This document shows positions 38,757-50,290 of a DNA stretch of 64,000 nt, piece after piece. Under the pieces are notes generated by a model, which saw only the letters and a list, made by a program, of their open reading frames with translations, ran no database searches and was not told the DNA's origin. Both the position numbers and the translations under genes were made by a program. How positions within the stretch are numbered: position 1 is the stretch's first letter; each line of letters begins with the position of its first letter. The stretch covers positions 2,402,501 through 2,466,500 of the forward strand of contig NC_066591.1 in the NCBI RefSeq assembly GCF_905475345.1, in the 5' to 3' direction. Source of the DNA: Vespula vulgaris. Taxonomy: Eukaryota; Arthropoda; Insecta; Hymenoptera; Vespidae.

Positions 38757-41700
38757 TCTCTTTTTCTCTCTAGCACCATGGCGATGTCCTGGATTAATGT
38801 TATTGCTTTACCAATTCCCCATGAACTCGCGGACAAAGCGAGCTTAACGATCACCGAGCTCTCAGCTACGAACGGTAATGACGTTCCTGGATATCGTCGA
38901 AACTCTCGAGGAGCTCGAGCTAGCTGGTCACGAAGAGGATACGTCTTGATTAGAAGGTTTAGAAACGTGCGCCGTCGTTGATATTTTGCGTAGATAAGGT
39001 GTTCGAGCTTCACTGCGAGAGAAAGAGAGGGAGAGATTGATCTAATTCAAAGAGAGAGAGAGAGAAAGGGAGAGCGAAGTGTAACATTAATCGTTCTCAT
39101 TTACTTTCGCTTTCACTTTAGATATTACTACTGGTTTGGTTTTCTTTCTCGTTTCTTTTTCTTCCTTCTCTTTTCTTTTCTTTCTTTTCTTCGTAATAAC
39201 ATTCATAAAAGTTCGACTATCCCGTTAATTTACAGTATCACAGTATTGCACCTTTTCTTAATATTAATAATAAGGTATTAATTTAAATTGGTAAGAGGAG
39301 AAAAAAGAAGGATGGAAAAGAAGAAAGAGATGGAAAAAGAAAAGAAAGATATCGGTCAGAATTATTAACGGAGAGTAAAAGTTTTCGTGAGAAATGTTAA
39401 GATTTAATAAAGAGTACGTCGGGCTCGTCGTTCACGATGATTAAATCGACGACAGGATTCATTGAATCAAGCGATTATGCGTCGTCGTTTCTCAGCTGCG
39501 AAAAACGATATCCGGCGAATCGAGTTAAAAATCTATGCGAGTCATGGTACGTATCCGTGTAGACGCCGACACACCACGGCGATATTAATTACGATAATTG
39601 CTAGGAGGATGATGAACGATCCGCTCCGCTATCAGGCCGAAGGTCTGAACCAAGCGGAGATCTATTCGTCCGGATATTATCCACTGTGCGACAACGATCT
39701 TGCTCGTCGTATAATTAAAGTCCGCTAATGAAGCTCTTCCATAAGGACGGTACCGGTAGTCACGTTGCTTGTCTTTTATCTTGCATCGAAAAAACTTCTC
39801 TTTCTCTCTTTCTCTTTCTTTCACTCTCTTTCTCTCTCTCTCTTTCACTCTCTTTTTTCTTTCTTCTACACGTTCATTCGCAAGACAGAAATCCTCTTTG
39901 AATTTCGACGAACGTGTCTTACGTCTATCGTCGAGCATTTTTTTTTTTTTCCTTTATCCACGATCATTGATAAAAAGATAATTCGTAACGTAATCGATAG
40001 TACCAAGATGCAATCCAGATTCAACACGAATGATTATAATCCTTTTATAAATATATCATTATTTATTATCGATCCTTATTCGAGGTTTATAATAAGAACT
40101 TTGCTAAGCTTAGAAAGAGAAAAATATTTATCATAGACGACCAGACACAAACTGGTCGTTCGTAGGAATGTCAGACAGTCATCGAGGAGGTATCCATCAA
40201 GTTCGCACCGGACTGCTTACCGAGGATACCTTTTGACGCTTCCGAAAAAAAGAAAATAAAAAGGGAAAAAAGAAAAAAGAAAAGAAAAAAGAATAAACGG
40301 GCTAACATTTGTCGAGCTGAGACCGAGAATGGTAAAGAACGGTCTCGTGACACAAGAGCCGTAATTACGTTAAACGATTTCCGAGGTGGCTGCTTCGTGC
40401 TTCGTACTAACGATTGTAAATGTGATGGTGGCAAGTCGGGAATAGTCCTTTGGTAGTCATCGAGGTTGCCTTTCAGAAGCAGTTATACGTCCTTGCCTCG
40501 CGTGAATCGAAAGATTAGTCGATTCCTACGATCCGACTCAGCCTGTATCGATTGTCCAAACGAAACTACGCGACTAAGAAATATATATATATATGTGTGT
40601 GTGTGTGTGTATGTGTATGTGCATTATATGTAATAAATAGAAGCGGCACGACGACTATTCTATTTCTCTCGAGTTGGCGATGAAAGTCGATACAAGCTAT
40701 ATTCTATGACACTGCATAACTGAGATCCATCCGGGCAACGGGTACTTTTCATTTAGATTTTTCTTTTCTATTTTTCTTTTTTTTCTTTTCTTTTTTTTTT
40801 TCTTTCACGATAAATCGAAAGTATAAAAAGTACGAGAGAGATTTTTATGAGACGAACGATCAGCCATATCTTTATTATTATTCAACTATTTCTTTAATTT
40901 CTTTACGATATTTTTGCTCGATGCATCGTGTAATTCTCGTTAAATATGAACTTTAAAAATTTTCACGATTAGATTATAAGATCGACGAAAGTAAGATTCG
41001 ACGGTAAATGCGAATAATATGACTTTCGTTCTTTTAATTAAATATATTCTTATATCGTCTATTAGAAATTAAAATGAGACACATGAAAGACGATGTTAAA
41101 TACCAAGTAAAATTTTTTTTACAAACAAATAATTCGATGGAATGTCTTCCATCATTCTACGTTGACGTAACCCGACGTGAAAAAAATTATGTTCGAACGA
41201 TCGAAAAAAATTCTTCCTCGTATTTTTTTTCTTTTTCTTTCTTTTTTTTTTTGATGAAAAGAACGAGATATAACGAGCAGAGAGAGAGAGAGAGAGAGAG
41301 GGATGGAGATTCGAAGTTGTATTTTCTCACGAGCCTAAGATCGGTCACGGAGACGAGCTTTCTCTGGTATCAGATATAGAAGACTACTTTTCCAAGTCAG
41401 TGATTACATAAGGTCGAGGATGCAACGTACCAACATATAAACCTACGTAGAACTAAAGCTTAGGAACGTGAACGCGTACACATTGTAGATATACATACAT
41501 ACATACATAACTGCATACCTACATACATACATACATTTTCACCGTTTATACGTATATGCATGTACCTACATATGTATACTATACCGAGGTGTTCCTTTTA
41601 GAGGAGGTTCCTTCTTAACGATCTCTCACACGATACGGCCTAATGACTAGCACGGGCATCTCTTCGGACCGATACGGCATTCAAAGAAAGACCTTGGAGA

Positions 41701-41792
41701 AAGAGTGGGTATCCGTCAGTCTCGTGGACCAGAAATTGTGTTGCAAGTCACGCTACACAGGGCGAAACGAAGAGAGAATGAAAGAGATAGAA

Positions 41793-41853
<61 letters not shown>

Positions 41854-41890
41854 AGCTTCTGAACTCTGAGGGACGAGGAAGATCCGTACT

Positions 41891-41924
<34 letters not shown>

Positions 41925-42334
41925 TTTCTGTCTCTTTCTTTTTCTTTTTATCTCTATCTCTATCTCTCTATCTCTCTATATCTCTTTTCTCTAACGGCCG
42001 TGTGCAAGCGGCAGTTCTTTTAGAGTATCCTCGCCTTACTACCGAAGAAGCGGTTTGGAATCCACCTTATTGACAGCTTCACGGCTCCCGAAAATATACC
42101 CCTATCGTATCCTCGCCATATCGTTTCTCTCTCTCTCTCTCTTTCTTTCTATCTTTTTCTCTCTTTCTGTCTGTCTCTCTCTCTCTCTTTCTGTTTTTTC
42201 ACTTCGTGAAGTAAAAGAACGCCGGAAATTTCTTTCGTTCGGACTACCGGCTGGATTTCTCGGGCAAGATTTCAACGCTATCCGTGCGTTCATAAATAAG
42301 CTTAGAAATCAGTGTAGATATTTACGTATGTACG

Positions 42335-42375
<41 letters not shown>

Positions 42376-45300
42376 TATATAAACGAGTGTTTGGTAAATC
42401 TTTCGATCGATTAGAAAAATCTTCGTAACCTCGTTAAGAAATAATCTATAGGAAGTTGAAATCGTCAAGAGTGTATTATATAGTTATCGTCCTTTTTCTC
42501 TTATTCCCTCTCTCTCTCTCTCTCTCTCTGTATAAGCGTTCATTTCATCGTAATCTTAAGTCTTAAGGCGGCAAATCATCGTTCGAGAGGGAAAGGTGGG
42601 TGGGGAAGGAGGAAGAAATGCGAGACGATAAATCAGCGTTTCTTGGTAGATCGTCGTCGTCCTCGTCGTCTTCCTCCTCTTCTTCTTTTTCGTGAGATTT
42701 TGTATTTCCGTTGGCGTATACCCTACGGACGTATCACGAAGTAGGAACGTGGAACGTGGATGACAGGAGATGGTGGAAACGGAAGAGCGAAGAGAAGGAT
42801 GGTTAGATGGGTATGTACGCTACGAGGTTGGCCATTAACACCTCCCGGACAAATCACTCGATTTTCTCGGACGATTTTCCCGTAGCACGTTCGTAGCAAA
42901 TAAGGAAACACGATGTATCACCCGTGGGACGAAGAGGAGAAAGAGAAGTAGGAGAGAAGGAGGAGGAGGAGAAGGAGGAGGAGGAGAGGTGGAGGAGGGA
43001 GGAGGGAGGAAGGAAGGAAGGAGGGGAGAGAGCTAAAATAAGAAGAAAAAGAAGACGAAGAAGAAATGGAAGGGGATGCTTTACTACCCGTCGGTAATGA
43101 CGAAACAGATGGCCTTGGTACGGACAAGGGCGAGAGAGGGTAAAACGAGGCAAAGAGGAGTTCGTGTCCCGTAGGAAAGAGAAGGTCGATGGTGTGGTTC
43201 CTTGATGAAGTGTGGCCATTATCGGTACAGGACAAAACCCACGAGTTCTTCTGACCGAGACCGAGCGACTTTATTACCCGCGAACACACGCTTCCTGAAA
43301 TCCCACTGTGGGACAAAACGACTAAGACTACGTGAACGTGAACATGAACGTGAACGTGAACGTGAACGTAGACACGGACGTTGTACTCTCTTACGTTCGC
43401 TAGAACCTTAACGAGCTTACGACCAAAAGACCAGTCCTCTTATTTCGAGTCCAACCTTAATTTCTTTTTCCTTCGAACGATACAACGTTTCCCTTCTTTT
43501 CTTTTCTTTTTCCTTTTTCTTCTTTCTCTTTTTTTTTCTTTGTTTTTTCTTGTTTTTCTTCTTCTTTTTTCTTCTTTTCTTTCCAGACACATCGATCTAA
43601 TATTGTCCCATCTAATCGTTCGATCATTATATCTTCCATGTTCCTTTGAAATCTATCAGGTTTTTTGTTTTTTTTCTTCTTTCTTTATCTTCCTCATCGA
43701 TTCTTAATTTTCATATCATTCAGACAATTTTTTATAAATTTGATCGATTCAAATTCGAAGAATAGAAGACTCGTGACAATTTAATGTGATTAATCCTATC
43801 GATCTAAATGTATGGAACATTTTTATACTGTCCAGTATCTTTTAGCTACAAATATATATATACATGTAGATACACATGTAACATCTGACATCAAGTCTCA
43901 AATATTAACAACAACAACAATAACAATAATAATTAAAATCAAAGATAAGCTATAGGATTATATCGTTCAAGATAGAAATCGTAGAAAAATGTTAATGTTG
44001 TATATCACAGTCGGGTTTATCACGTGGGAAGAGGGACAACAAACTTCTTTGTCGTGTTCGCCGTGGACGAAAAACTTTATGAGCGGTTTATGAGCGCAAT
44101 AATCCGCTCGTGAGTAACACAATACAGGCTAATTATAGAGGACGAGGTCCAGGCTGGCCGACAGGCATTAACGCACGCGTTAAACTCACGGCACGACAGC
44201 CTGGGTGGCTTCCCTATTTTCGTCGTTTTTTCTTCTCATTTTCTCTCTTTTTTCCCCTGTCTTCCCCACTCCTTCTCTTCATCTTCTTCTTATTCTCCTC
44301 CTCCTTCTCCTCCTTCTTCATACTCCTTTCCTTTCCAACCCATGCACTTCGCACTTTGATCCTCGCGTCGCTAATGCGTCTCTGTTATTTCAGTCCTTAT
44401 CCCTGACAGTTAGACACTAGCTAGCTATAAGGCGACCTTTTCGATTCATGTAAACCGATCTTCTTCTTCTTCTTCTTCTTCTTCTTCTTCTTCTTCTTCT
44501 TCTTCTTCTTCTCTCGGTTGAGTTAGTCGTGTATGCTCTGATGATGACACTACCGTCTACGTTAGTAAAGAGAGCTTAACCTGTTTTCTTTCTCTTTCTT
44601 ATTGCTCGAAAACTTCCCCGGATAATGCTAATAACGTTTCTTAGATATATCTACGTACTTACGATACATCCGTATAAATAGAACAGAATGAAATAAAATA
44701 GAATAATAAGAACGAAATATCGACTTGTATCGATATCGAGATATCGAAATATTGTAATTTCTTGTCGTTCAAATAAAATTTTATTTCCAATCCTTTTTTT
44801 TTTTTTTTACGTAGGTATCACTCAACGTCAAAAAATTTCTCATCAGATCTCTATAAAGATCGACGATGAGATCCCGTCGAATTTTTCGATTAGATATAAT
44901 AGAAATTTCGATAGAACGATGGAAAAGATTGGGAGAGTAGATCGTGTGAAAATCAAATCCGATGTCTATGTAAGTCGAATATTTTTCTTCGTTTTTGTTC
45001 GATCTAGAAAAAAGAAGAAAAAAGAAACAAAAAGAAAGAAAATACAAAAAGCAATATCCTTGTCCTGACGGGTGACGGGGCAATTTTGGGTGGACCCTCG
45101 TTTTGTAAACTAGGCGCGAGGGAATTTCGAGTTAAAAAGCAAGTGATTAATGAATGCCGCCATCGAAAGAGACCTTTCTCCCTTTTCTGTCTATCAGTCT
45201 GTTCTCTCTCTCTCTCTTTCTCTATCTCTCTCTCTCTTTCTCGTTTGCTCTCGCTAACTTGTACCTACCTACTCCAGAGTTCTTTAGGGTTGCGTGTCTG

Positions 45301-45916
45301 TAATTGATTCCGAATTACTTGTCGCTGACAAGAGACTCGATCATTATACGATGACTCTCGACGTCGTGTCACGATATAATCCATAGGGTTTTTTTTTATC
45401 TTTTTTTTTTCTTTCTTTTCTTCTTTCCGTTCTTTTTTTTCTTGTTCAAAATAAATTTCCATCCTAAAGTGATAAGTTCTTTTTCCCAAGACAATTTTAC
45501 GACAAAGTAGTTTCTCTAAATTATCTCACTATTACCGATGACACGAAACGACGATCGGTATAAATCTTTATCAACTTAATGTCCAAAGTATCGATAATAA
45601 ATTAGATGTAACATATACAATTTTTGATTTATATTAGTCAAATTATTATATTAATCGATATTTAATTAACCGATAATTAGAGAGAAATCGGGCTTCTACG
45701 TCGTGTAAATTATAACTATCGAACTTTGATATCGTGGATTGACTTTTATCACGGGATATAAGGCTTCGATATATCGAAGCTGATGTATGTTGAGAATGGT
45801 TTCGAGAAGTCTCGTTGGTGTACAAAACTCGCGTCAAGGAAATGGTTACACGCGGCGAGAGTAATATTTCAAAGCCCGGTAGCGGCAACAGAAAGAAAGA
45901 CAGAGAACGGTGAGAC

Positions 45917-45967
<51 letters not shown>

Positions 45968-47240
45968 AAGACGGAGATAGAGACAGAGACAGAGATAGAG
46001 AACGAAACAAGCTCGTATAGATGGAATGCTAGTAGTAATTTGAACGAACGTAGGACAACGTCTCATTTGTCACGTAGGTGACGCGAGCAATGAGTGACAC
46101 ACGGAAGGTGCTGTTATATTTCACAAACCGACAGGAATACCGACGATGGACACTTTTTTGTCGCCATCCGTCTCTGTGACTCCTTGGAATTTACTCGTAA
46201 TGAGAGAGGGACCTAACGTCAAAGGGGTTTCTTCGCTTTTTTTACTTTTCATTTTTTTTAAACTTTTTTTTTTATATTCTTTTTTATTTTTATTTTATTT
46301 TTTTTTTATTTCAACATAAGTACCAGAAGAAAGATACGTGTCGGCGTGTGCGATAGGAATGAAAGACCGACTATTCCAGAGACGTTTCAGCTCGATTCCA
46401 GTAGATTTAAAAATACCACGAGTCCTTCGAATTCCATTGCTAAAAGGGACGACTAGGTCCCGGTATGTGGGTCACGTACTTACAAGCATCGAAGCTGTTC
46501 GATCGAACGTGCTCGCGAAGAAAGAAAAAAAAAGGAAGAAAGAAAGAAAGAAAGAAAGAAAAAATTCGACGATAATCCTCCGCTTCGTGAGATTTTTCTC
46601 TGTTTCTTCTTCTTTTCTCTTCTTTTTCCTTTCCTTTTTTACTTATTTATTTATTTTTTTTTTCACGTCTATTCCATTGGCTAAAACCGATCGTAATAAG
46701 GTGATCGATGTTCCAACCTATGTGTAATCTATTTTCAAACGAGTCAGAAAACTTGGGGATCGTATCTGTTTTCTCTTTTTTTTCTTTTTTTTAAATGAAA
46801 TTAAAGTAGAGCTCGAATCAATTAGAAACCATCATACTGGGATTAAAGACATGATATTACGGGAGAAGCTTAGTCCACTGTATCCTTTCATCGTATCGAA
46901 TAAAATTAGTAAATTGAAGGGAGAAGAGAAAGAGAGAGAGACAGAGAGAGAAAGAGATTGAATTCGTAACCATCGTCACAGGCAAGGACTCTCGCATTTT
47001 TTGCTTCTTTTTTCTTTTTCTTTTTTTTTTACCTTGGAATCAGCCCGGGGAACTTGCACATGGGGTTCTACTATCACGGGGGCAGATTGGCTCGTGTTTG
47101 CGAAGAGCAAACGCCGCTAATTAAAATCCCGCGGACCTCTCCTCGACCGGTAATCAACGGATGCCCTTAGGCATCGAGGATGGTCAACGTTTCTCAACCT
47201 TTCGACTGCCCCCACCTATCCTTCAATATTTCTCTCGATA

Positions 47241-47280
<40 letters not shown>

Positions 47281-47521
47281 TTCCCTCTCTCTCTCTCTCT
47301 CTCTTTCTCTCTTTCCCTTCATCACAAATCACTTTTAACGTTTATCTTACTGTATCGTGCTGTTTACGATATTACATTTATCGTTCTGTTTGACTTCCTT
47401 TTTCTAATAAGTTTCTCTTTTTCTAAATTGCTCACCTAACGATACAACTTTCGATCTTCTTCGCCAAACTCCTTGGCGATTCGATGATAGTTTGATATTC
47501 CTCCCGAACACCGTACGACAT
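35495..47521 (-). CDS. Gene B: small coiled-coil protein, about 294 aa
   Basis: I do not recognise the family. The model joins 47521-47436, 36415-35621 and 35498-35495; the phases agree and the total is 885 nt. The protein begins MSYGVREEYQTIIESPRSLA and runs into a charged helix covering residues 18-65 (ALNLLEARDRRIAFLERRVA is its clearest part) with Leu/Ile/Val spacing typical of a coiled coil. Residues 70-215 are Ser-, Asn- and Tyr-rich and probably disordered; residues 240-285 are strongly basic (RTKRNFRKKIRPFATRVKRQ). There is no signal peptide or membrane segment. The first intron is about 11 kb, the second 122 bp. The join between the first exon and the 795-bp exon creates an uninterrupted helix, which supports it. 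An upstream coding exon cannot be excluded because the first exon opens in phase 0 before the Met. Confidence 0.6.
35621..36415 (-). CDS. Gene B exon 2, 795-nt coiled-coil exon (phase 2-2)
   Basis: A 264-codon open frame bounded by ttatatcgttgcag (acceptor) and TTTCG|GTGAGT (donor at 35620); such a length without low-complexity repeats is well above chance here. It carries the coiled-coil core (ARDRRIAFLERRVAELEE), then Ser/Asn/Asp-rich sequence with Tyr residues (SNYLYVGSSDISTNYEMKSR) and a basic C-terminal segment. A possible alternative first exon lies only 200 bp upstream, ATG GAC TTG AC|GTGAGC at 36626-36616, which would start the protein MDLT-NALDEE. Confidence 0.8.
37961..38110 (+). 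CDS. Candidate small ORF, 49 aa (weak)
   Basis: ATG in good context (gagagATGGCC) opens a frame starting MAKMTATDVGNSFKVTHLTL, aromatic- and Lys-containing, not repeat-derived, ending in TGA at 38108-38110. It lies antisense within the gene B intron, just after a TC-rich tract. Length alone is expected by chance; only its balanced composition and start context recommend it. No family is recognised. Confidence 0.15.
   Translation: MAKMTATDVGNSFKVTHLTLYGDPSVTFKKYHFYFVPPSEKFCVLLYQQ
38778..38981 (+). CDS. Candidate small ORF, 67 aa (weak)
   Basis: A (TC)n tract ending in ctctctag is followed four bases later by a perfect Kozak start (caccATGG). The frame begins MAMSWINVIALPIPHELADK, then becomes Arg-rich (RGARASWSRRGYVLIRRFRN) and stops at TGA. 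A moderate donor, AACG|GTAATG, lies within it at 38874. The opposite strand is also open here, so this may be a noncoding element. Confidence 0.18.
   Translation: MAMSWINVIALPIPHELADKASLTITELSATNGNDVPGYRRNSRGARASWSRRGYVLIRRFRNVRRR
41793..41975. repeat. (GA)n then (TC)n in inverted orientation
   Basis: GA tract 41793-41853, spacer of about 37 bp, then TC tract 41890-41927 continuing as imperfect TCT sequence. Hairpin-forming potential as at 26.9 kb. Confidence 0.85.
42930..43032. repeat. Polypurine tract, GGA-rich
   Basis: About 100 nt with only a few pyrimidines, GGAGGA and GGAAGGAA units, containing several GGG runs. Confidence 0.8.
43330..43371 (+). repeat. (AACGTG)n hexamer array
   Basis: About seven direct copies of GTGAAC/AACGTG, one with an A for G change. 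Each unit presents an ACGTG core on the same strand. Confidence 0.8.
44460..44512. repeat. (TTC)17 pure trinucleotide tract
   Basis: An uninterrupted run of about 17 TTC units, the purest trinucleotide tract in the window. Confidence 0.9.
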
Positions 47522-47524
47522 ATT
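47436..47524 (-). CDS. Gene B exon 1 (first coding exon, 89 nt)
   Basis: The acceptor is ttgtataacttttcag and the donor is GTTAG|GTGAGC at 47435. Only the frame reading AAT ATG TCG TAC is a sensible peptide (MSYGVREEYQTIIESPRSLA, then KKIESCIV), ending in phase 2 as required by the next exon, which begins with one base. The ATG at 47521-47519 has A at -3. The exon must be preceded by a 5'UTR exon that I could not place; a near-perfect donor at 57074 is one possibility. Confidence 0.6.
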
Positions 47525-49520
47525 CTGAAAAGTTATACAAATAATATTCAATTAGCCAGACGATGTGAGATTTATAAATAGAGAGTAATCATTACGAAGA
47601 TTATAAAATTATAATTGTTTAAGAATTATACGATTAGAGACAATTAGTTTTAATTATAATTATTATAAGAGTTTAGAAATGAAATTCTTTTCTTTTTGCG
47701 CCGTTACAAATAATTCTTCTTCTTTTTCTTTTTTTTTCTTTGATCAGCTCGTATCCATCATATTATAGTGGAAAATGAACGAACATGATTTAAGAATGAA
47801 TCGAGTCGTCTCTTCATTTTTTCTTTCTTTCTTTCTTTCTTTCTTTCTTTCCTTTTTTTTTTTTTTTTTTAGTCAAGATACGTTCAAAAGCACAACAATC
47901 TTTAATTCTCGTTCGTCGCCATCTTTCGTCTGCTCTCTATTTTAGGTCGAAGTTGGTGTACTTTTTCTTGTTTCTCTATTTTTTTTTTATTCCCTTTTTT
48001 TCTTTAGTAGGGACGAGTGCTCGTCATCTACTTTCGCATGATGTACGAGCAAAAGCCACTTTTCCTAGTGATATACATATGTTTTGGGCGCCAGGCCTCG
48101 AGACTACCGCTTTGGAGCGACTCTCAGTGACGTACCGATTAAATCGATCACCCTACGACCAACGTCATATATTTTTCATTATATTTAATTCTAACGGAGT
48201 TTTATAAAATGCAGAAAATTGATAAAACTATTTGAGCTTGAGTTAACTCGTCGGCCGATGTCATTAATTTTTCTTTTTCATTTTATTTTTTCTTTTTTCT
48301 TTCTTTTCTTTGCCACCTTCTTTCCTCTCTTCCCCCCCCCCCCCTCATTAATCTTTCCATTGAATCATCGACGGAATAGAAGCCGAAGACAAAGATTTTG
48401 TTTGTTTGATTTTTAAATGATATTACGAACGAGTTACGTCAGTCTCCGTGTCCATTTGTGCGGTAATTCGTCGCCAGAGCTATTAATAATCGTGTCCATC
48501 GGCTTGACTTGTTAGTCCGAGACAAGAGACAAATCGTTTCTTTGTCAGCCGTCTTCTTCGTCGTAGAATATGACAAATGTTTGACGGTTTTGACATGCGA
48601 GGAAGAGATCGTCGCGAGAAAATTTCACGAGTTATATATTCTCTCGATTATCAAAGGAAGTTTCACCAGTTTAGAAATATTATAACGTTGTGCTTGGTAA
48701 TTAAAAAATTAGAGTTATCTCGAACGATTTCTTTCCCTTTTTTTTTTCCTTATTTAAAGAAACCTTCGATACAGTTATCGCACTCGGACTTATTCAAAGA
48801 GAAAAAAGGAGAAGAAAAAGAATTCAGATTCGAGTTTAGATTTATTTGATTTACGTAAATAAAAAGAGAAAAGAGAAGAATAAAAAAAGAAATAATTAAA
48901 AGATCCGAGCGTTTCTTAGTCCTTAAAGAAACAAAAAAAAAAAGAAAAAGAAAGAAAGAAAAAAAGAAAACTGAATAAAATAAATACGTAAGCTGAATGA
49001 ATAAGAAAGAAAGAAATTAATATTTGAAAAAAATGAGGCGGAATTGGATGGGAATGGAGCAGAGTGGGGAGCAGGATAATATAAATATGTACATAAATAT
49101 CTTAAGCTCGAAAGAGTGCCAGACGACTCTTCGATATCGGTCGCTCTTACTCGAGCATCCATTACCGTGCACGCGAAAGGAAGATTTCATTACTCGAGCT
49201 ATTAATAAGGCTGTGTAATAGGCGCGCGTGCGCACGAGTAGTGTGTCGCCTAACGTCTGCTGGTGAGAAACGTTTGTTTGCTTCCAATGGTTAGCGAGTT
49301 GACAAACGTCCTGTAGATCCGGTCGAAGTGATAGAAAAAGAGAAAGAGAATGGGAGTTAGATAAAAAGAGACAGACACACACGTACACATTCTCGATATT
49401 TTCACAAGCTGCCATCGTTGACTCGCATCGTTGGATTCAACGACAACGACGACGTGAACGATGAAAATAGTGTCAAGCACTCTATCTCTTTCTCTCTCTC
49501 TCTTTTTCTCGCTCGCTCTC

Positions 49521-49554
<34 letters not shown>

Positions 49555-50254
49555 TTTCGTGGTAAGTTTGAACGTAGGGACCGAAAGATTTATCAGCTTT
49601 TAATGGTCCCAAAGGCGTAAAAAGCTCAGAACGGGAACTTTGTCAACGACTTTGTCAAAGTTATGTCAACAGAGGCCCGTTGCCAACAGCTGTTCCAGGC
49701 TGCCAGATATTTCGATGTTAACACGGCATTTGTTTATAGGTACACGAGAGACACGGAATCGCTTCCAAGGCTTCCTTCTTCTTCTTCTTCTTTTTCCTTT
49801 TCTTTTCTTTTCTTTTCTTTTCTTTTCTTTTTTTTTCTTTCAACTGTGAAAGAGAAGGAGAGGGAGATAGATAGATATATATACATATATATATGTATAT
49901 ATATGAAGAAACGGCTATCCTTTCGTAGAAAACGCCTTTGCTAGCGAGTTCAGTTTGGAGAACAATTTGTTTACAGGGGATCTTTCGTTGAAAGATAAAA
50001 GGAGTAGTTCGTTTTGTCGTCTCTCGTTCTATATGGGTTATTGCGAAAGGCTTTTGCTAAAGTCGTAGAAGATTTAAACGTATCCACAAACGCAGCGAAT
50101 AGCAGTTGTTAAGTTTTCATTCGTAATGTTTCTACTATTTATCGGAAATTCGTTTCTTGGAAATACTTTGAGAAATCTATTATTTGCGAATATAAATTGT
50201 TTATTTTAACTCAAAAAAAAAAGATAATTACTTCTGCGACCTCGATATAATACT

Positions 50255-50290
<36 letters not shown>

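Larger units (their letters stand above)
36627..47435 (-). other. Large intron 1 of gene B
   Basis: About 11 kb of AT-rich, repeat-laden DNA with islands at 36720-37080, 37620-37760, 38400-38650, 39420-39740, 44040-44220 and 47030-47220. It contains the GA/TC inverted pair, the TTC and AACGTG arrays and two small plus-strand open frames (37961, 38778). A perfect 8-bp hairpin, ACGACCAG/CTGGTCGT with a 7-nt loop, is at 40137-40159. Confidence 0.5.
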
